Part shown: positions 9,594 through 18,473 of the stretch, one piece after another | Numbering within the stretch: the stretch's first letter is position 1 | Layout: each line of letters opens with the position of its first letter | The notes under the pieces: generated by a model | What the model saw: only the letters and a program-made list of their open reading frames with translations | What the model was told of the DNA's origin: nothing | Databases searched by the model: none | NCBI RefSeq assembly: GCF_000814005.1 | Contig: NZ_JWLK01000005.1 | Coordinates: 806,001 to 870,000 of the forward strand | DNA from: Ruegeria sp. ANG-S4 | Lineage (GTDB): Bacteria > Pseudomonadota > Alphaproteobacteria > Rhodobacterales > Rhodobacteraceae | Length of the DNA: 64,000 nucleotides | Direction of reading: 5' to 3' | Position numbers and translations under genes: made by a program

Positions 9594-9613
9594 GCCCCGG
9601 CTCGTGCCGGGGC
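9594..9613 (-). terminator. Rho-independent terminator between rsmA and DUF4167
   Basis: A perfect 8-bp GC stem (GCCCCGGC / GCCGGGGC) with a 4-base loop. On the minus strand it is followed by TTTTTG, so it best fits the end of the DUF4167 gene. The plus-strand side lacks a good T run but could still slow transcription leaving rsmA. Confidence 0.75.
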
Positions 9614-9639
9614 CATCGCTGCTTGTTTTGTGCTGGCTG

Positions 9640-10221
9640 CTACTCAGCCGCCTCTGGCGTGTCACCATCATCAGCCGGCTGTTCCGCTGCGGCCTTTGGT
9701 TTTCGCGTGCGGGGGCGTCGCGCGGGTTTTTCCTTGCGCTCTTTCGCCTCGGTGGCGGCAGGATCCGCGGTCTGGCTTTCCGGTGTTTCAACCAGCCCGC
9801 TTTCGGGCTGGACCGGTGCCTGTGGGTCAAACCCCATCACATCAGGTTGCGGTGCATCCGCCGGGTCCGCTTGGCGGGCGGCTTCACGTTCCTGACGTTC
9901 GGCGCGCTCACGGTCGCGTTCCGCCTGGCGTTCACGGTTCTGCCGCTCCTGCTCTTCCCGGCGGGCTTCAATCTCGCGCTGCGCCTCGCTCAGAAGGCGA
10001 AGATAGTGCTCAGCATGTTGCTGAAAGTTTTCTGCGGCCACACGGTCATTGGACAGTTGGGCATCACGCGCCAGCTGATTGTATTTATCAATGATCTGCT
10101 GCGGGGTTCCGCGCACCTTGCCTTCCGGGCCCGAGCTGTCGAAAACGCGGTTTACGACGTTGCCGCCCGAAGGACGATTGCGGTTGTTCTTGGCCCGCGA
10201 ACGGGATTTCGAGGATCTCAT
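9640..10221 (-). CDS. DUF4167 domain protein
   Basis: The function of DUF4167 is unknown; the domain is confined to alphaproteobacteria and is usually encoded beside prfA and prmC, as here. The 193-aa protein begins with a basic stretch rich in Arg/Lys/Ser (about residues 1-20, consistent with nucleic-acid contact). The DUF4167 core follows (about 20-95, VNRVFDSSGPEGKVRGT and DAQLSNDRVAAENFQQHAEHY). A long charged coiled-coil-like stretch rich in Glu/Arg/Gln (about 90-125) and a low-complexity Pro/Ala/Lys tail complete it. There is a 239-bp spacer to the prmC stop in which I see no gene. Confidence 0.88.
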   Translation of the reverse strand: MRSSKSRSRAKNNRNRPSGGNVVNRVFDSSGPEGKVRGTPQQIIDKYNQLARDAQLSNDRVAAENFQQHAEHYLRLLSEAQREIEARREEQERQNRERQAERDRERAERQEREAARQADPADAPQPDVMGFDPQAPVQPESGLVETPESQTADPAATEAKERKEKPARRPRTRKPKAAAEQPADDGDTPEAAE

Positions 10222-10460
10222 CTTACTTTACGTCAGCCTTGTCACTTCGCTGTCTGCCGAACCGTATCTCACGTCACTTTCAGGCATCTGCCATGACGTG
10301 TCGTCGACTTTTTGGGCTTGGCGTCAGGGGCACGCTGCATCAGCGTCGGCCTCTCCGACTACTCTGAGTAAACATGTCCTGAGCGTGCAGACAAGAGGTT
10401 TGTGAGACTTTTTGCAGGTTTTTTACTTCAACCGGCGTTTTTACGCCTCACCTTGTGCAT

Positions 10461-11306
10461 TCAGCCGGGCAATCTGGCTCTGACAACCCGATCCCGACCA
10501 TCCAGGTCCGGTATCACGCGGATATCGGACAGACCGGCCGCATCGAACAGAGCGGACACAGCCGCGCCCTGCGTTGGGCCGATTTCGACAAGTATACGTC
10601 CACCTTTCGTCAGAAAGTCCGGGGCCGACGCCGCGATATGACGATAGGCCGTCAGGCCGTCGCCTTCGTCCGTCAGCGCCAAACGTGGCTCGTGTTCGCT
10701 AACCTCGGGGGAAAGGTGCTGCATTTCCTCCAAAGAGATATAAGGCGGGTTTGCGACGATCAGATCGAATTCGCCCTCAACGGCGGCAAACCAATTGGAC
10801 TGTCGGATCTCGGCGCGGTCCTGCACGTTGTGCTGAACGGCGTTCGCACTCGCTTGCAAGCAAGCGGCCTCACTCAGATCGACACCCAGGCCGACCGCGC
10901 TGCCGCGTTCAGCCAAAAGCGTGATCAGAATACACCCCGAGCCAACCCCCAAATCCAGCAAATGGTCAAATGGTTCACTCAGTGCAGCCTCGACCAACAC
11001 TTCGGTCTCAGGCCGCGGGTCGAGCACATCGCTGCTGACCTTAAACCGACGGCCGTAAAACTCACGCTCGCCCAACAAATGCGACACCGGCACGCGGACA
11101 GCCCGAAGGGAAATCAGGGTGTCATATCGTTCCGCGATGTCGGGGGCCAGTTCTTCCGGTGCGATGAGCGTTACGCGGCTCGCCTCGATCCGCGCGGCAT
11201 GGGCCAGCAAAAGCCGGGCATCCCGCGCCGGATCAGGTACGCCAGCGGCCCGCAAGCGGGCCGTCGCGGCCACCATTGCCTGCGCTGCGGTCAAAGCGCC
11301 AATCAT
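10461..11306 (-). CDS. prmC: Release factor glutamine methyltransferase
   Basis: PrmC (HemK) methylates the glutamine of the GGQ motif in peptide chain release factors, using S-adenosylmethionine. The 281-aa protein has the N-terminal helical substrate-binding domain (residues 1-90) and a Rossmann methyltransferase domain. That domain contains [16 protein letters not shown] (SAM binding, about 115-130) and the catalytic NPPY tetrapeptide ([12 protein letters not shown], about residue 188). Its start overlaps the prfA stop by 4 bases, coupling the enzyme to its substrate RF1. Confidence 0.96.
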   Translation of the reverse strand: MIGALTAAQAMVAATARLRAAGVPDPARDARLLLAHAARIEASRVTLIAPEELAPDIAERYDTLISLRAVRVPVSHLLGEREFYGRRFKVSSDVLDPRPETEVLVEAALSEPFDHLLDLGVGSGCILITLLAERGSAVGLGVDLSEAACLQASANAVQHNVQDRAEIRQSNWFAAVEGEFDLIVANPPYISLEEMQHLSPEVSEHEPRLALTDEGDGLTAYRHIAASAPDFLTKGGRILVEIGPTQGAAVSALFDAAGLSDIRVIPDLDGRDRVVRARLPG

Positions 11307-12358
11307 AGCGCCATCTCGGCCAGCAAGCGCGCCTGATCGTCAGCGGTCAGCGCGTCGATAACTTCGTCCAGGTCGCCCTGCATCACCTGATCCAGTTTGT
11401 ACAGGGTCAGGTTAATTCGGTGATCCGTCATGCGCCCCTGCGGGAAATTATAGGTTCTGATACGCTCGGACCGATCACCAGACCCAACTTGACTGGCGCG
11501 ATCCGCAGATCGTTCGCTGTCGATCCGCTGGCGTTCCAGATCGTAGAGGCGGGTCTTCAAAACCTGCATTGCGATCTCGCGGTTGCGGTGCTGGGATTTC
11601 TCGGAACTGGTCACAACGATCCCACTTGGAAGGTGCGTGATCCGCACCGCCGAGTCCGTGGTGTTCACATGCTGCCCGCCTGCGCCCGAGCTGCGCATCG
11701 TGTCGATGCGAATGTCATTCGCGTCGATCTGGATGTCCACATCTTCGGCCTCGGGCAAGACCGCAACGGTCGCCGCCGAGGTATGAATGCGCCCGCCGCT
11801 TTCGGTTTCGGGGACGCGCTGAACGCGATGTACACCGGATTCGTACTTCATCCGGGCAAATACGTTGTCGCCCTTGATGTGGGCCACGACCTCTTTGATA
11901 CCACCCAGATCGGATGCCTGTTCTTCGATGACCTCGAACTGCCAGCCCCGCCCTTCCGCATACCGCTGATACATGCGCAAAAGGTCGCCTGCAAAAAGTG
12001 CTGCCTCGTCCCCGCCGGTCCCCGGTCGGATTTCCAGCATGGCCGGGCGCGCGTCCGCCTTGTCGCGGGGCAGCAGCGACAGTTGCAAGGCATGCTCGGC
12101 TTCGGGGAGGCGGGCCTGAAGCTGCGGAATTTCTTCCTCGGCCAATTCCTTCATGTCCGGATCGGCCAACATGGCCTGCGCTTCGGCCAGATCGGCGACC
12201 AGTTGCCGCCAATCCGTTATCTGATCCACAACGGGTTTCAGATCGGAGTATTCCTTGGCAAGAGCCGCAATGTCCCCGCCCGAGGCGCCATCGGCCATGG
12301 CAGCTTCGAGGTATTGAAAACGTTGCGTGATCTGTTCAAGTCGTTCTTCGGGGATCAT
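11303..12358 (-). CDS. prfA: Peptide chain release factor 1
   Basis: RF1 recognises UAA and UAG stop codons and triggers peptide release in the ribosomal A site. The 351-aa protein shows the codon-recognition PxT tripeptide as PET within RVPETESGG, and the catalytic GGQ loop ([20 protein letters not shown]), whose Gln is the target of PrmC encoded next. I chose the ATG at 12358 (MIPEERLEQ) because family members begin there. An in-frame ATG 18 bases upstream would add six residues; neither has a strong ribosome binding site. Confidence 0.95.
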   Translation of the reverse strand: MIPEERLEQITQRFQYLEAAMADGASGGDIAALAKEYSDLKPVVDQITDWRQLVADLAEAQAMLADPDMKELAEEEIPQLQARLPEAEHALQLSLLPRDKADARPAMLEIRPGTGGDEAALFAGDLLRMYQRYAEGRGWQFEVIEEQASDLGGIKEVVAHIKGDNVFARMKYESGVHRVQRVPETESGGRIHTSAATVAVLPEAEDVDIQIDANDIRIDTMRSSGAGGQHVNTTDSAVRITHLPSGIVVTSSEKSQHRNREIAMQVLKTRLYDLERQRIDSERSADRASQVGSGDRSERIRTYNFPQGRMTDHRINLTLYKLDQVMQGDLDEVIDALTADDQARLLAEMAL

Positions 12359-12421
12359 CCGGGCGGTGTCTATCATCCGGGGGCGTTGGTCAAGGGCCGA
12401 AGGCGTGCTAAGCTTTCACCT

Positions 12422-12724
12422 ATGAAACAGATTGTGCTGGCTTTGACTCTTGTTGCGACCCCCGCCTTGTCCGATGTCATCGGCCCGGGCGGAAAGGTTC
12501 AGGACTGCTATTGTACCGACAAATCCGGGACACGCGTGGAACTCGGCGAAATGATCTGCCTGCAGGTCGACGGCCGCATGTTCATGGCGCAATGCCAGAT
12601 GTCGCTGAACGTTCCCATGTGGCGTGAAGTTCAGGAAGGGTGTTTGTCGTCAGGGCTGCAGCAGAGCAAGCCACTGGGTGACGCGTTCCCGATTGACGCC
12701 GAAATCCTTCCGTCCAAATCGTAA
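12422..12724 (+). CDS. Small exported cysteine-containing protein
   Basis: I do not recognise a named family. The 100-aa product has a classic signal peptide (MKQIVLALTLVATPALSD, cleavage after ALS). The mature part has four cysteines (DCYCTD, MICLQV, AQCQMS, GCLSSG) that could form disulfides in the periplasm. Codon use is like the neighbours. It is divergent from prfA by 63 bp. Its last 75 bases lie over the 3' end of the DUF1499 gene on the other strand; the final 20 residues or so look unstructured and may reflect loss of an earlier stop. Confidence 0.75.
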   Translation: MKQIVLALTLVATPALSDVIGPGGKVQDCYCTDKSGTRVELGEMICLQVDGRMFMAQCQMSLNVPMWREVQEGCLSSGLQQSKPLGDAFPIDAEILPSKS

Positions 12725-13072
12725 CCGCGCAAAGATACGCAGTGTGTCACCGTCCTGCTGGGCGGTTGTGTAATCGGGAAATCCAAAGACCCTGGTGCGT
12801 GTGATATAGGTAACCATCCCCTCAGCGACCGAGCCGGCCAGAACGCTGGTTCGCGGAGTTTCCTTTGCGATCCTGTCCAGCCGCATCAGCCCGTCCGGAC
12901 CCGTTTCGACAATGCGCAACACACCGATGGGATCATCCCTGTCAGTTTCCCCGGCTGGGGTCTGATGCCAACGTGTCGGATCGGAAGGCGCCAATCGGAT
13001 GTAGGCACCCATTGCAACGCCGACGGCAATCAAAAGCCATAGCAGCATTTTAAACAGCCTGTTTGATCTCAT
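12650..13072 (-). CDS. DUF1499 membrane-anchored protein
   Basis: A 140-aa DUF1499 protein of unknown function. Residues 8-25 form a single hydrophobic anchor (MLLWLLIAVGVAMGAYIRL), so most of the protein probably faces the periplasm. The DUF1499 core is seen in PRTSVLAGSVAEGMVTYITRT and the FPDYTT plus LRIFARLRFGRKDFGVN segments, which I associate with this family. The gene stands alone on the minus strand and overlaps the 3' end of the convergent small exported protein by 75 bases. Confidence 0.85.
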   Translation of the reverse strand: MRSNRLFKMLLWLLIAVGVAMGAYIRLAPSDPTRWHQTPAGETDRDDPIGVLRIVETGPDGLMRLDRIAKETPRTSVLAGSVAEGMVTYITRTRVFGFPDYTTAQQDGDTLRIFARLRFGRKDFGVNRERVTQWLALLQP

Positions 13073-13110
13073 TTATCCCAGCTTAGCCAGTATGTGTGGA
13101 GGTCACACCC

Positions 13111-14058
13111 CTACCGTGACGTCACACCGGGTAGGATACACAGCAATTCGAACAGAATATTGGCCCCGGTCAGCGCCGTGTTGCCCGATGGATCATAAGG
13201 CGGAGAGACCTCGACCAGATCGCAGCCGACCACCTTGATACCTTGCAGAGCGTAGATCAGTTGCAACGCTTGCGGCGTCGTGAGGCCACCGATCTCGGGC
13301 GTGCCGGTTCCCGGCGCGTAAGCGGGATCCAAGCTGTCGATGTCATAGGTAACATAAACCGGGTGGTCACCGATGGTCTTGCGGATCTGCGACCCGATCT
13401 CGGTCAGGTTCTGCTGCCACAACTCCCACGCGGGAAACTGGCGAAAGCCCCAGCCCTGCGCCTCGGTAAAGTCGGTGGACGCGTAGCCGGAACCACGGAT
13501 ACCGATCTGAAAGGTCTTGTCCGGAACGATCAGCTTTTCTTCATAGGCGCGCCGGAATACGGTGCCGTGGGTTTCCCTTTCGCCGAACATCTCATCGTTC
13601 ACATCCGCATGCGCGTCGACATGCACCAGTGCCACGGGTCCATGTTTTTCGGCCACGGCCCGCAAAATCGGCAGGGTAATCGAATGATCGCCGCCCATCG
13701 CCACGGGGATGACCGCCTGATCGAGGATGCCGTCATAGCTGTCTTTGATAATCTTCAGGCTGTCAGAAAGGGAAAACGTATTGATCGCCAGATCACCGAT
13801 ATCCGCAATGTGCAGACTGTCGAATGGCGCGGCCCTGTTGGCCATGTTGTAGGGCCGGATCATCGCACTTTCCGCGCGAATTTGTTTTGGTCCGAACCGA
13901 GTGCCCGATCGCCATGATGTGCCGATATCCATCGGTATTCCCAAAACAGCGACATCAAGACCCGCCAGCGAGGCCGCCTGCGGCAGACGCATGAACGTGT
14001 TTGGACCGGAAAACCGTGCCAGATCGTTGCCGCTGATCGGTTGATTGAATTCAGTCAT
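13111..14058 (-). CDS. Ureohydrolase, agmatinase-like
   Basis: A binuclear-manganese ureohydrolase (arginase/agmatinase superfamily) that hydrolyses a guanidino group to urea and an amine; agmatine is the usual guess but guanidinobutyrate or related acids are equally possible. The 315-aa protein has all metal motifs: GGDHS (near residue 127), DAHAD (near 152) and DIDSLDP (near 235). It is third in an operon after an M20 amidohydrolase and a second ureohydrolase, from which it is separated by 81 bp. That company suggests catabolism of an acylated or guanidino nitrogen compound rather than polyamine synthesis alone. Confidence 0.88.
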   Translation of the reverse strand: MTEFNQPISGNDLARFSGPNTFMRLPQAASLAGLDVAVLGIPMDIGTSWRSGTRFGPKQIRAESAMIRPYNMANRAAPFDSLHIADIGDLAINTFSLSDSLKIIKDSYDGILDQAVIPVAMGGDHSITLPILRAVAEKHGPVALVHVDAHADVNDEMFGERETHGTVFRRAYEEKLIVPDKTFQIGIRGSGYASTDFTEAQGWGFRQFPAWELWQQNLTEIGSQIRKTIGDHPVYVTYDIDSLDPAYAPGTGTPEIGGLTTPQALQLIYALQGIKVVGCDLVEVSPPYDPSGNTALTGANILFELLCILPGVTSR

Positions 14059-14139
14059 TTATGATTGCGCTCCCATCCTGCCGGTTCACCTTAACAAGCC
14101 AATACCGGAGACTTGGCTAACCAATGGTTAAATTCCCCG

Positions 14140-15102
14140 TCACGTCAGCTTGTTCCAACCCAGCAGGCAAATGATTTGCGTTGCAACATGTGCGCCCGCA
14201 ATCGCCGTCGCGCCCGACGTGTCAAATGGCGGGGACACTTCGACCACATCGCCGCCCTTGATATTGATCCCGGCAATGTCACGCAGGATGATCTGCGCCT
14301 GAATGGAGCTGAGCCCGCCCCAAACAGGCGTCCCTGTTCCCGGCGCAAACGCCGGATCCAACCCGTCAATATCAAAACTCAGATACACAGGGTTGTCCCC
14401 CAGAATTCCCTTGATCTTCTGCGCAACCGCTGCTGGGCCGGCCTCGTAAACCTCGCGTGCATCTATGATGTTGACGCCCAGTGTGTCCTCGTTTGTCGTG
14501 CGAATCCCCACCTGAACCGAACGTTCCGGGTCCACGATGCCCGACTTCACCGCCTTGTAGAACATCGTCCCGTGGTCCACGCGATCCAGATTGTCGTCGA
14601 CCCAGGTGTCGGTATGTGCGTCGAACTGCAGCAAAGACATCGGTCCGTACTTTTCTGCGTAGGCGCGCAAAATTGGAAAACTGATATAGTGGTCCCCACC
14701 CAACGCAACCGAGGCAACATCTGCCGCCAGAATGGTCCGGATATGATCTGTAAGTGTGTTTGGAAACTCTGGAATGTTGGCGTAATCGAAAGCGACATCG
14801 CCATAATCGACTATGGCCAGTTCAGACAGGGCTTTGAACGGCCAACCGTATGGCTCGTCAGGCGATTGCAACGTGCTGGCCTCACGAATGGCGCGCGGGC
14901 CAAGGCGCGTGCCGGGTCGGTTCGTTACGGCCTGATCGAACGGTACGCCGGTGACCGCGATGTCCACGCCAGAGAGGTTCTTGGTGTAGAGACGCCGCAG
15001 AAAGGACACCGCGCCACCAAACGTGTTTTCATGCGAAACACCCTTGAGTTCAGGGTTGCTAAACGCCTCATCCACGAAATTCTTTGAGTCTTCCAGTGCC
15101 AT
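14140..15102 (-). CDS. Ureohydrolase, second copy, with GGDHY motif
   Basis: A 320-aa arginase/agmatinase superfamily protein. Metal motifs DAHTD and DIDGLDP are intact, but the first motif reads GGDHY where agmatinases normally have GGDHS; the metal-binding His is kept and only the neighbouring residue differs. It also carries an N-terminal extension (FVDEAFSNPELKGVSHENTFGG) typical of some guanidino-acid hydrolases. The ATG at 15102 follows GGGGA 6 bases upstream; an in-frame TTG 12 bases earlier is less likely. It begins 12 bases after the M20 gene ends. It is clearly diverged from the downstream ureohydrolase, so the two probably have different substrates. Confidence 0.86.
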   Translation of the reverse strand: MALEDSKNFVDEAFSNPELKGVSHENTFGGAVSFLRRLYTKNLSGVDIAVTGVPFDQAVTNRPGTRLGPRAIREASTLQSPDEPYGWPFKALSELAIVDYGDVAFDYANIPEFPNTLTDHIRTILAADVASVALGGDHYISFPILRAYAEKYGPMSLLQFDAHTDTWVDDNLDRVDHGTMFYKAVKSGIVDPERSVQVGIRTTNEDTLGVNIIDAREVYEAGPAAVAQKIKGILGDNPVYLSFDIDGLDPAFAPGTGTPVWGGLSSIQAQIILRDIAGINIKGGDVVEVSPPFDTSGATAIAGAHVATQIICLLGWNKLT

Positions 15103-15114
15103 CTTGGTCCCCAA

Positions 15115-16278
15115 TCAGCCCAAAGGCTGCGCTTTTTCGACTAGTCGCGCGAAGAAAGACGCACCCACCGGCGCGATTTCGTCGTTAAAATTGTATTTCG
15201 GATGATGAAGACTGGGCCCGTCGCCTTGCCCAAGAAATAGGTAAGCACCGGGCCGGGACTGCAGCATGTAAGAAAAGTCTTCGGCCCCCATGTCGCGGCC
15301 CATGTCATCGACGACGCGCTCAGCGCCGGAAACCTCGCGGGCGACATCGGCCGCAAAAGCCGACTTGTCGGCGTCATTCACCGTCGCGGGGTAACCGATC
15401 TGATAATCGAGGCGCGCCTCTACCCCGTACGAAGCCGCCTGCCCCTGCACGATCTGCTCCATCCGTTCGATCACCATTTTCTGGACCGAAGGATCGAAGG
15501 TACGGACTGTCCCGTTCAGATACGCCGTGTCGGGAATCACGTTGTTGACGGTTCCTGCATGTATCTGCGTGACCGAAACCACCAGATCCTCGACCGCGTA
15601 GTGATTGCGGCTGACAATCGTCTGAATGGCTTGCGCTATGCCGCACGCGGCCATGACCGGGTCTTTTGTCTGATGCGGCAATGCCCCGTGACCGCCGACC
15701 CCCTGTATGTGAATGTCGAACGTGTCCACCGCAGCCATGATGGGACCCGCAGTCGTGTAGAATGACCCGACCGGATTGCCGGGATCGTTGTGCAGCCCAA
15801 AGACTTGCGTGATATCGAAGCGATCCATGATCCCCTCGTCGACCATCACTCCTGCGCCACCGCCTTCCTCTTCGGCGGGTTGAAAAATCAATGCGACCCG
15901 GCCCTTGAAATTGCGCGTTTCGGCCAGATACCGCGCAGCGCCCAGCAACATTGTTGTGTGACCGTCATGCCCACAGGCATGCATTTTGCCCGGGTTGTGC
16001 GAGGCATAGTCGAGCCCGGTATCTTCGGTAATCGGCAACGCATCCATATCAGCGCGCAGGCCGATGGTCGGGCCGTCCCCCCGCCCGTTGATGATTGCGA
16101 CCATGCCGGTCTTGGCAATCCCTTCATGCAGCTCATCGACCCCGAACTCGCGCAGACGCTCGGCCACATAGGCGGCGGTTTCGTAGCATTCGAATTCCAA
16201 CTCGGGAATCGTGTGTAAATGCTGACGCCAAGCGGTCATTTCTGAGGAAAACTCGGCAATTCTGTTGACGACGGGCAT
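15115..16278 (-). CDS. M20-family amidohydrolase (hippurate hydrolase-like)
   Basis: A metal-dependent amidohydrolase of the M20D group (hippurate hydrolase, IAA-amino-acid hydrolase, N-acyl amino acid deacylase). The 387-aa product has the N-terminal RQHLHTIPELEFE motif, the metal cluster MHACGHDGHT (about residue 100), the catalytic/metal PAEEEGGGAG (about 135), and a dimerisation lid beginning near GVGGHGALPHQ. The ATG at 16278 is the first Met of the conserved region. It leads an operon with two ureohydrolases. Inference: it releases an amino or guanidino compound that the ureohydrolases then process. It diverges from mazG. Confidence 0.93.
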   Translation of the reverse strand: MPVVNRIAEFSSEMTAWRQHLHTIPELEFECYETAAYVAERLREFGVDELHEGIAKTGMVAIINGRGDGPTIGLRADMDALPITEDTGLDYASHNPGKMHACGHDGHTTMLLGAARYLAETRNFKGRVALIFQPAEEEGGGAGVMVDEGIMDRFDITQVFGLHNDPGNPVGSFYTTAGPIMAAVDTFDIHIQGVGGHGALPHQTKDPVMAACGIAQAIQTIVSRNHYAVEDLVVSVTQIHAGTVNNVIPDTAYLNGTVRTFDPSVQKMVIERMEQIVQGQAASYGVEARLDYQIGYPATVNDADKSAFAADVAREVSGAERVVDDMGRDMGAEDFSYMLQSRPGAYLFLGQGDGPSLHHPKYNFNDEIAPVGASFFARLVEKAQPLG

Positions 16279-16344
16279 CTGGGGTGGACTCCTGATCCTG
16301 ACTGCGGAATGGATGCATCTGACACCGGAACGAAAGGGTTCGCA

Positions 16345-17202
16345 ATGGCTGAAAATCCTCTGATCCACGACAGCGATGCGGGTATCGAACGGCTTCTGGA
16401 AATCATGCGGCGTTTGCGCGACCCGCAAACCGGTTGCCCGTGGGATATCGAGCAGGATTTTTCGACCATCGCCCCCTATACGATCGAAGAAGCCTATGAG
16501 GTCGCCGACGCCATCGAACGCGAGGCTTATGATGAGTTGAAGGGAGAGCTGGGCGACCTGCTGTTCCAATCCGTCTTTCACGCGCAAATGGCTGAAGAGG
16601 CTGGGCATTTCACCTTTCAGGACGTTGTGCGCACGATGTCCGACAAGATGGTCGACCGCCATCCGCATGTCTTCGGAGATGAATCCCGGGACAAGTCCGC
16701 GGATCAGCAGACGCAGGACTGGGAGACGATCAAGGCCGCCGAACGCGCTGGCAAGGAACAGCAAGGGGCGCTTGATGGCGTTGCTGCAAACCTGCCTGCC
16801 CTGCTCCGCGCCCACAAGCTGCAGAAACGCGCCGCGCGCGTGGGCTTTGACTGGCCCGACGCCAGCCACGTGCTCGCCAAGATCACCGAAGAGGCCGCCG
16901 AACTGGAAGAGGCCCGTGACAGCATGGACGCCGACGCATTGGAAGACGAGTTCGGCGATCTTCTGTTCGTCATCGTCAATCTGGGCCGCCATCTGGGCAT
17001 CGAACCCGAGGCCGCCTTGCGCCGCACAAACGCCAAGTTCACGCGCCGCTTCGAAAAGATCGAAGCCCGGCTGGCTGAACGCGGAAGAACGCCGTCGCAA
17101 AGTGATCTGGCCGAGATGGATGCGCTTTGGGATGAGGTCAAAACCGAAGAACATCGCGCAAACGGCAAACTCCCGCCTGCGGATGTCCCGGCTGAGGCGT
17201 AA
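16345..17202 (+). CDS. mazG: Nucleoside triphosphate pyrophosphohydrolase MazG
   Basis: MazG hydrolyses (d)NTPs to monophosphates and pyrophosphate, with roles in house-cleaning and (p)ppGpp balance. The 285-aa protein has two tandem MazG domains. The first carries the GCPWDIEQDF segment and EEAYEVADAIE followed by ELGDLLFQ; the second carries ITEEAAELEEA and DEFGDLLFVIVN. The ATG at 16345 has AAGGG 6 bases upstream; an in-frame ATG at 16309 would add 12 residues. It diverges from the M20 gene and is followed after 63 bp by a nucleoside hydrolase. Confidence 0.95.
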   Translation: MAENPLIHDSDAGIERLLEIMRRLRDPQTGCPWDIEQDFSTIAPYTIEEAYEVADAIEREAYDELKGELGDLLFQSVFHAQMAEEAGHFTFQDVVRTMSDKMVDRHPHVFGDESRDKSADQQTQDWETIKAAERAGKEQQGALDGVAANLPALLRAHKLQKRAARVGFDWPDASHVLAKITEEAAELEEARDSMDADALEDEFGDLLFVIVNLGRHLGIEPEAALRRTNAKFTRRFEKIEARLAERGRTPSQSDLAEMDALWDEVKTEEHRANGKLPPADVPAEA

Positions 17203-17265
17203 TTCGGGTAGACAAGTTCAGCGACAGTTGCGACTGTCCCACCTTCACGACCCCCGGAGAAGACC

Positions 17266-18207
17266 ATGCCCCCCCGCAAAATCATCATCGACACCGATCC
17301 CGGTCAAGATGACGCCGTTGCCATCCTGCTGGCCTTTGCCAGCCCCGAAGAGATCGAAGTTCTGGGCATCACTGCCGTTGCGGGGAACGTGCCGCTTGAA
17401 TTGACGGCGAAAAATGCGCGGATTGTGTGTGAACTGGCAAATCACACTCATATCCCGGTCTATGCGGGGTGTGATCGCCCCCTGAAACGGGATTTGGTGA
17501 CAGCCGAGCACGTACACGGAAAAACCGGCCTGGACGGGCCGGTCTTGCCTGACCCGGAAATGACCCTTGCCGATGGACACGCTGTTGATTTCATCATCGA
17601 CACGTTGCGCGCGCACGAGCCCGGGACGGTAACGCTTTGCCCGTTGGGGCCGTTGATGAACATCGCAACAGCTTTCCAAAAGGCGCCGGATATAGTCGAC
17701 CGGGTGCAGGAAATCGTTTTGATGGGCGGTGCCTATTTCGAGGTTGGAAACATCACGCCGACCGCTGAGTTTAACATTTATGTTGACCCGGAAGCTGCTG
17801 ATATTGTGTTTAAATCCGGCGCGCCCATTGTCGTCATGCCTTTGGATGTGACCCACGACGCGCTGGTCACACCCCATCGCAACGACGCGTTCCGGGCGCT
17901 CAACAGCAAAGTCGGTCATGCGGTTGCGGAAATGACCGACTTTTTCGAACGTTTTGACAAAGAGAAATACGGCTCTGAGGGCGCACCGCTGCATGATCCC
18001 TGTGTGACAGCCTACCTTATACGACCTGACCTGTTTTCAGGTCGCCACGTCAACGTCCAAATCGAAACGCAATCGGAATTGACGATGGGCATGACGGTCG
18101 CGGACTGGTGGCGCGTCACGGATCGCCCGCCAAATGCAATGTTCATGAACGACGTTGACGCCGATGGGTTCTTTGACCTGCTCACCGAACGTTTGGCCCG
18201 GCTATGA
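17266..18207 (+). CDS. Inosine-uridine preferring nucleoside hydrolase
   Basis: A nucleoside N-ribohydrolase of the IunH family that splits ribonucleosides into base and ribose. The 313-aa protein shows the calcium-binding N-terminal motif DTDPGQDDAVA, the conserved ITAVAGNVPL, the VLMGGAYFEVGN segment, TAEFNIYVDPEAA, and the C-terminal LHDPC calcium/active-site stretch. The start has GGAGAAG at proper spacing. The stop codon overlaps the ATG of the next small frame. Base specificity cannot be inferred. Its nearness to mazG suggests nucleotide turnover. Confidence 0.94.
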   Translation: MPPRKIIIDTDPGQDDAVAILLAFASPEEIEVLGITAVAGNVPLELTAKNARIVCELANHTHIPVYAGCDRPLKRDLVTAEHVHGKTGLDGPVLPDPEMTLADGHAVDFIIDTLRAHEPGTVTLCPLGPLMNIATAFQKAPDIVDRVQEIVLMGGAYFEVGNITPTAEFNIYVDPEAADIVFKSGAPIVVMPLDVTHDALVTPHRNDAFRALNSKVGHAVAEMTDFFERFDKEKYGSEGAPLHDPCVTAYLIRPDLFSGRHVNVQIETQSELTMGMTVADWWRVTDRPPNAMFMNDVDADGFFDLLTERLARL

Positions 18208-18473
18208 GCCTCGTGGAACGACCGCCTGCTCGACTTTCCGATACGGCCAGAGCCAAATTTGAGCGCTGGATTTCCCGCGGTCTGCCCCGTCGTCAATGTC
18301 TTCGACTTGATAACCCGATGATCGGGCAACATCAGTTTCAGGTGCGTCGCTGTAGACTGGGGGCAAGCGAGATTTCGCGACTTCTGGGTTGCCGCAACGC
18401 TCGTCTTTGTGACGCTATCCGCGCAGGCTGGATTGCCGGACCTGAGTCAAAAATAATGGAAAGAACCGTATGA
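18204..18473 (+). CDS. Doubtful 89-aa ORF bridging two genes
   Basis: The frame is joined by ATGA overlaps to the nucleoside hydrolase upstream and the acetyltransferase downstream, which looks like a coupled gene. Against this, the product is very Arg-rich and uses AGA, CGA and ATA codons far more than its neighbours, and I recognise no family. The frame one base on, interrupted by one TGA, has more host-like codons (segments NDRLLDFPIRPEP and FWVAATLVFVTLSAQ), so the stretch could instead be a decayed gene. I rate a real protein here as less likely than not. Confidence 0.25.
   Translation: MSLVERPPARLSDTARAKFERWISRGLPRRQCLRLDNPMIGQHQFQVRRCRLGASEISRLLGCRNARLCDAIRAGWIAGPESKIMERTV

Noticed and set aside
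11420-12421. Plus-strand frame upstream of the small exported protein
   Set aside because: Open frame antisense to prfA; the signal peptide start at 12422 is the real beginning.
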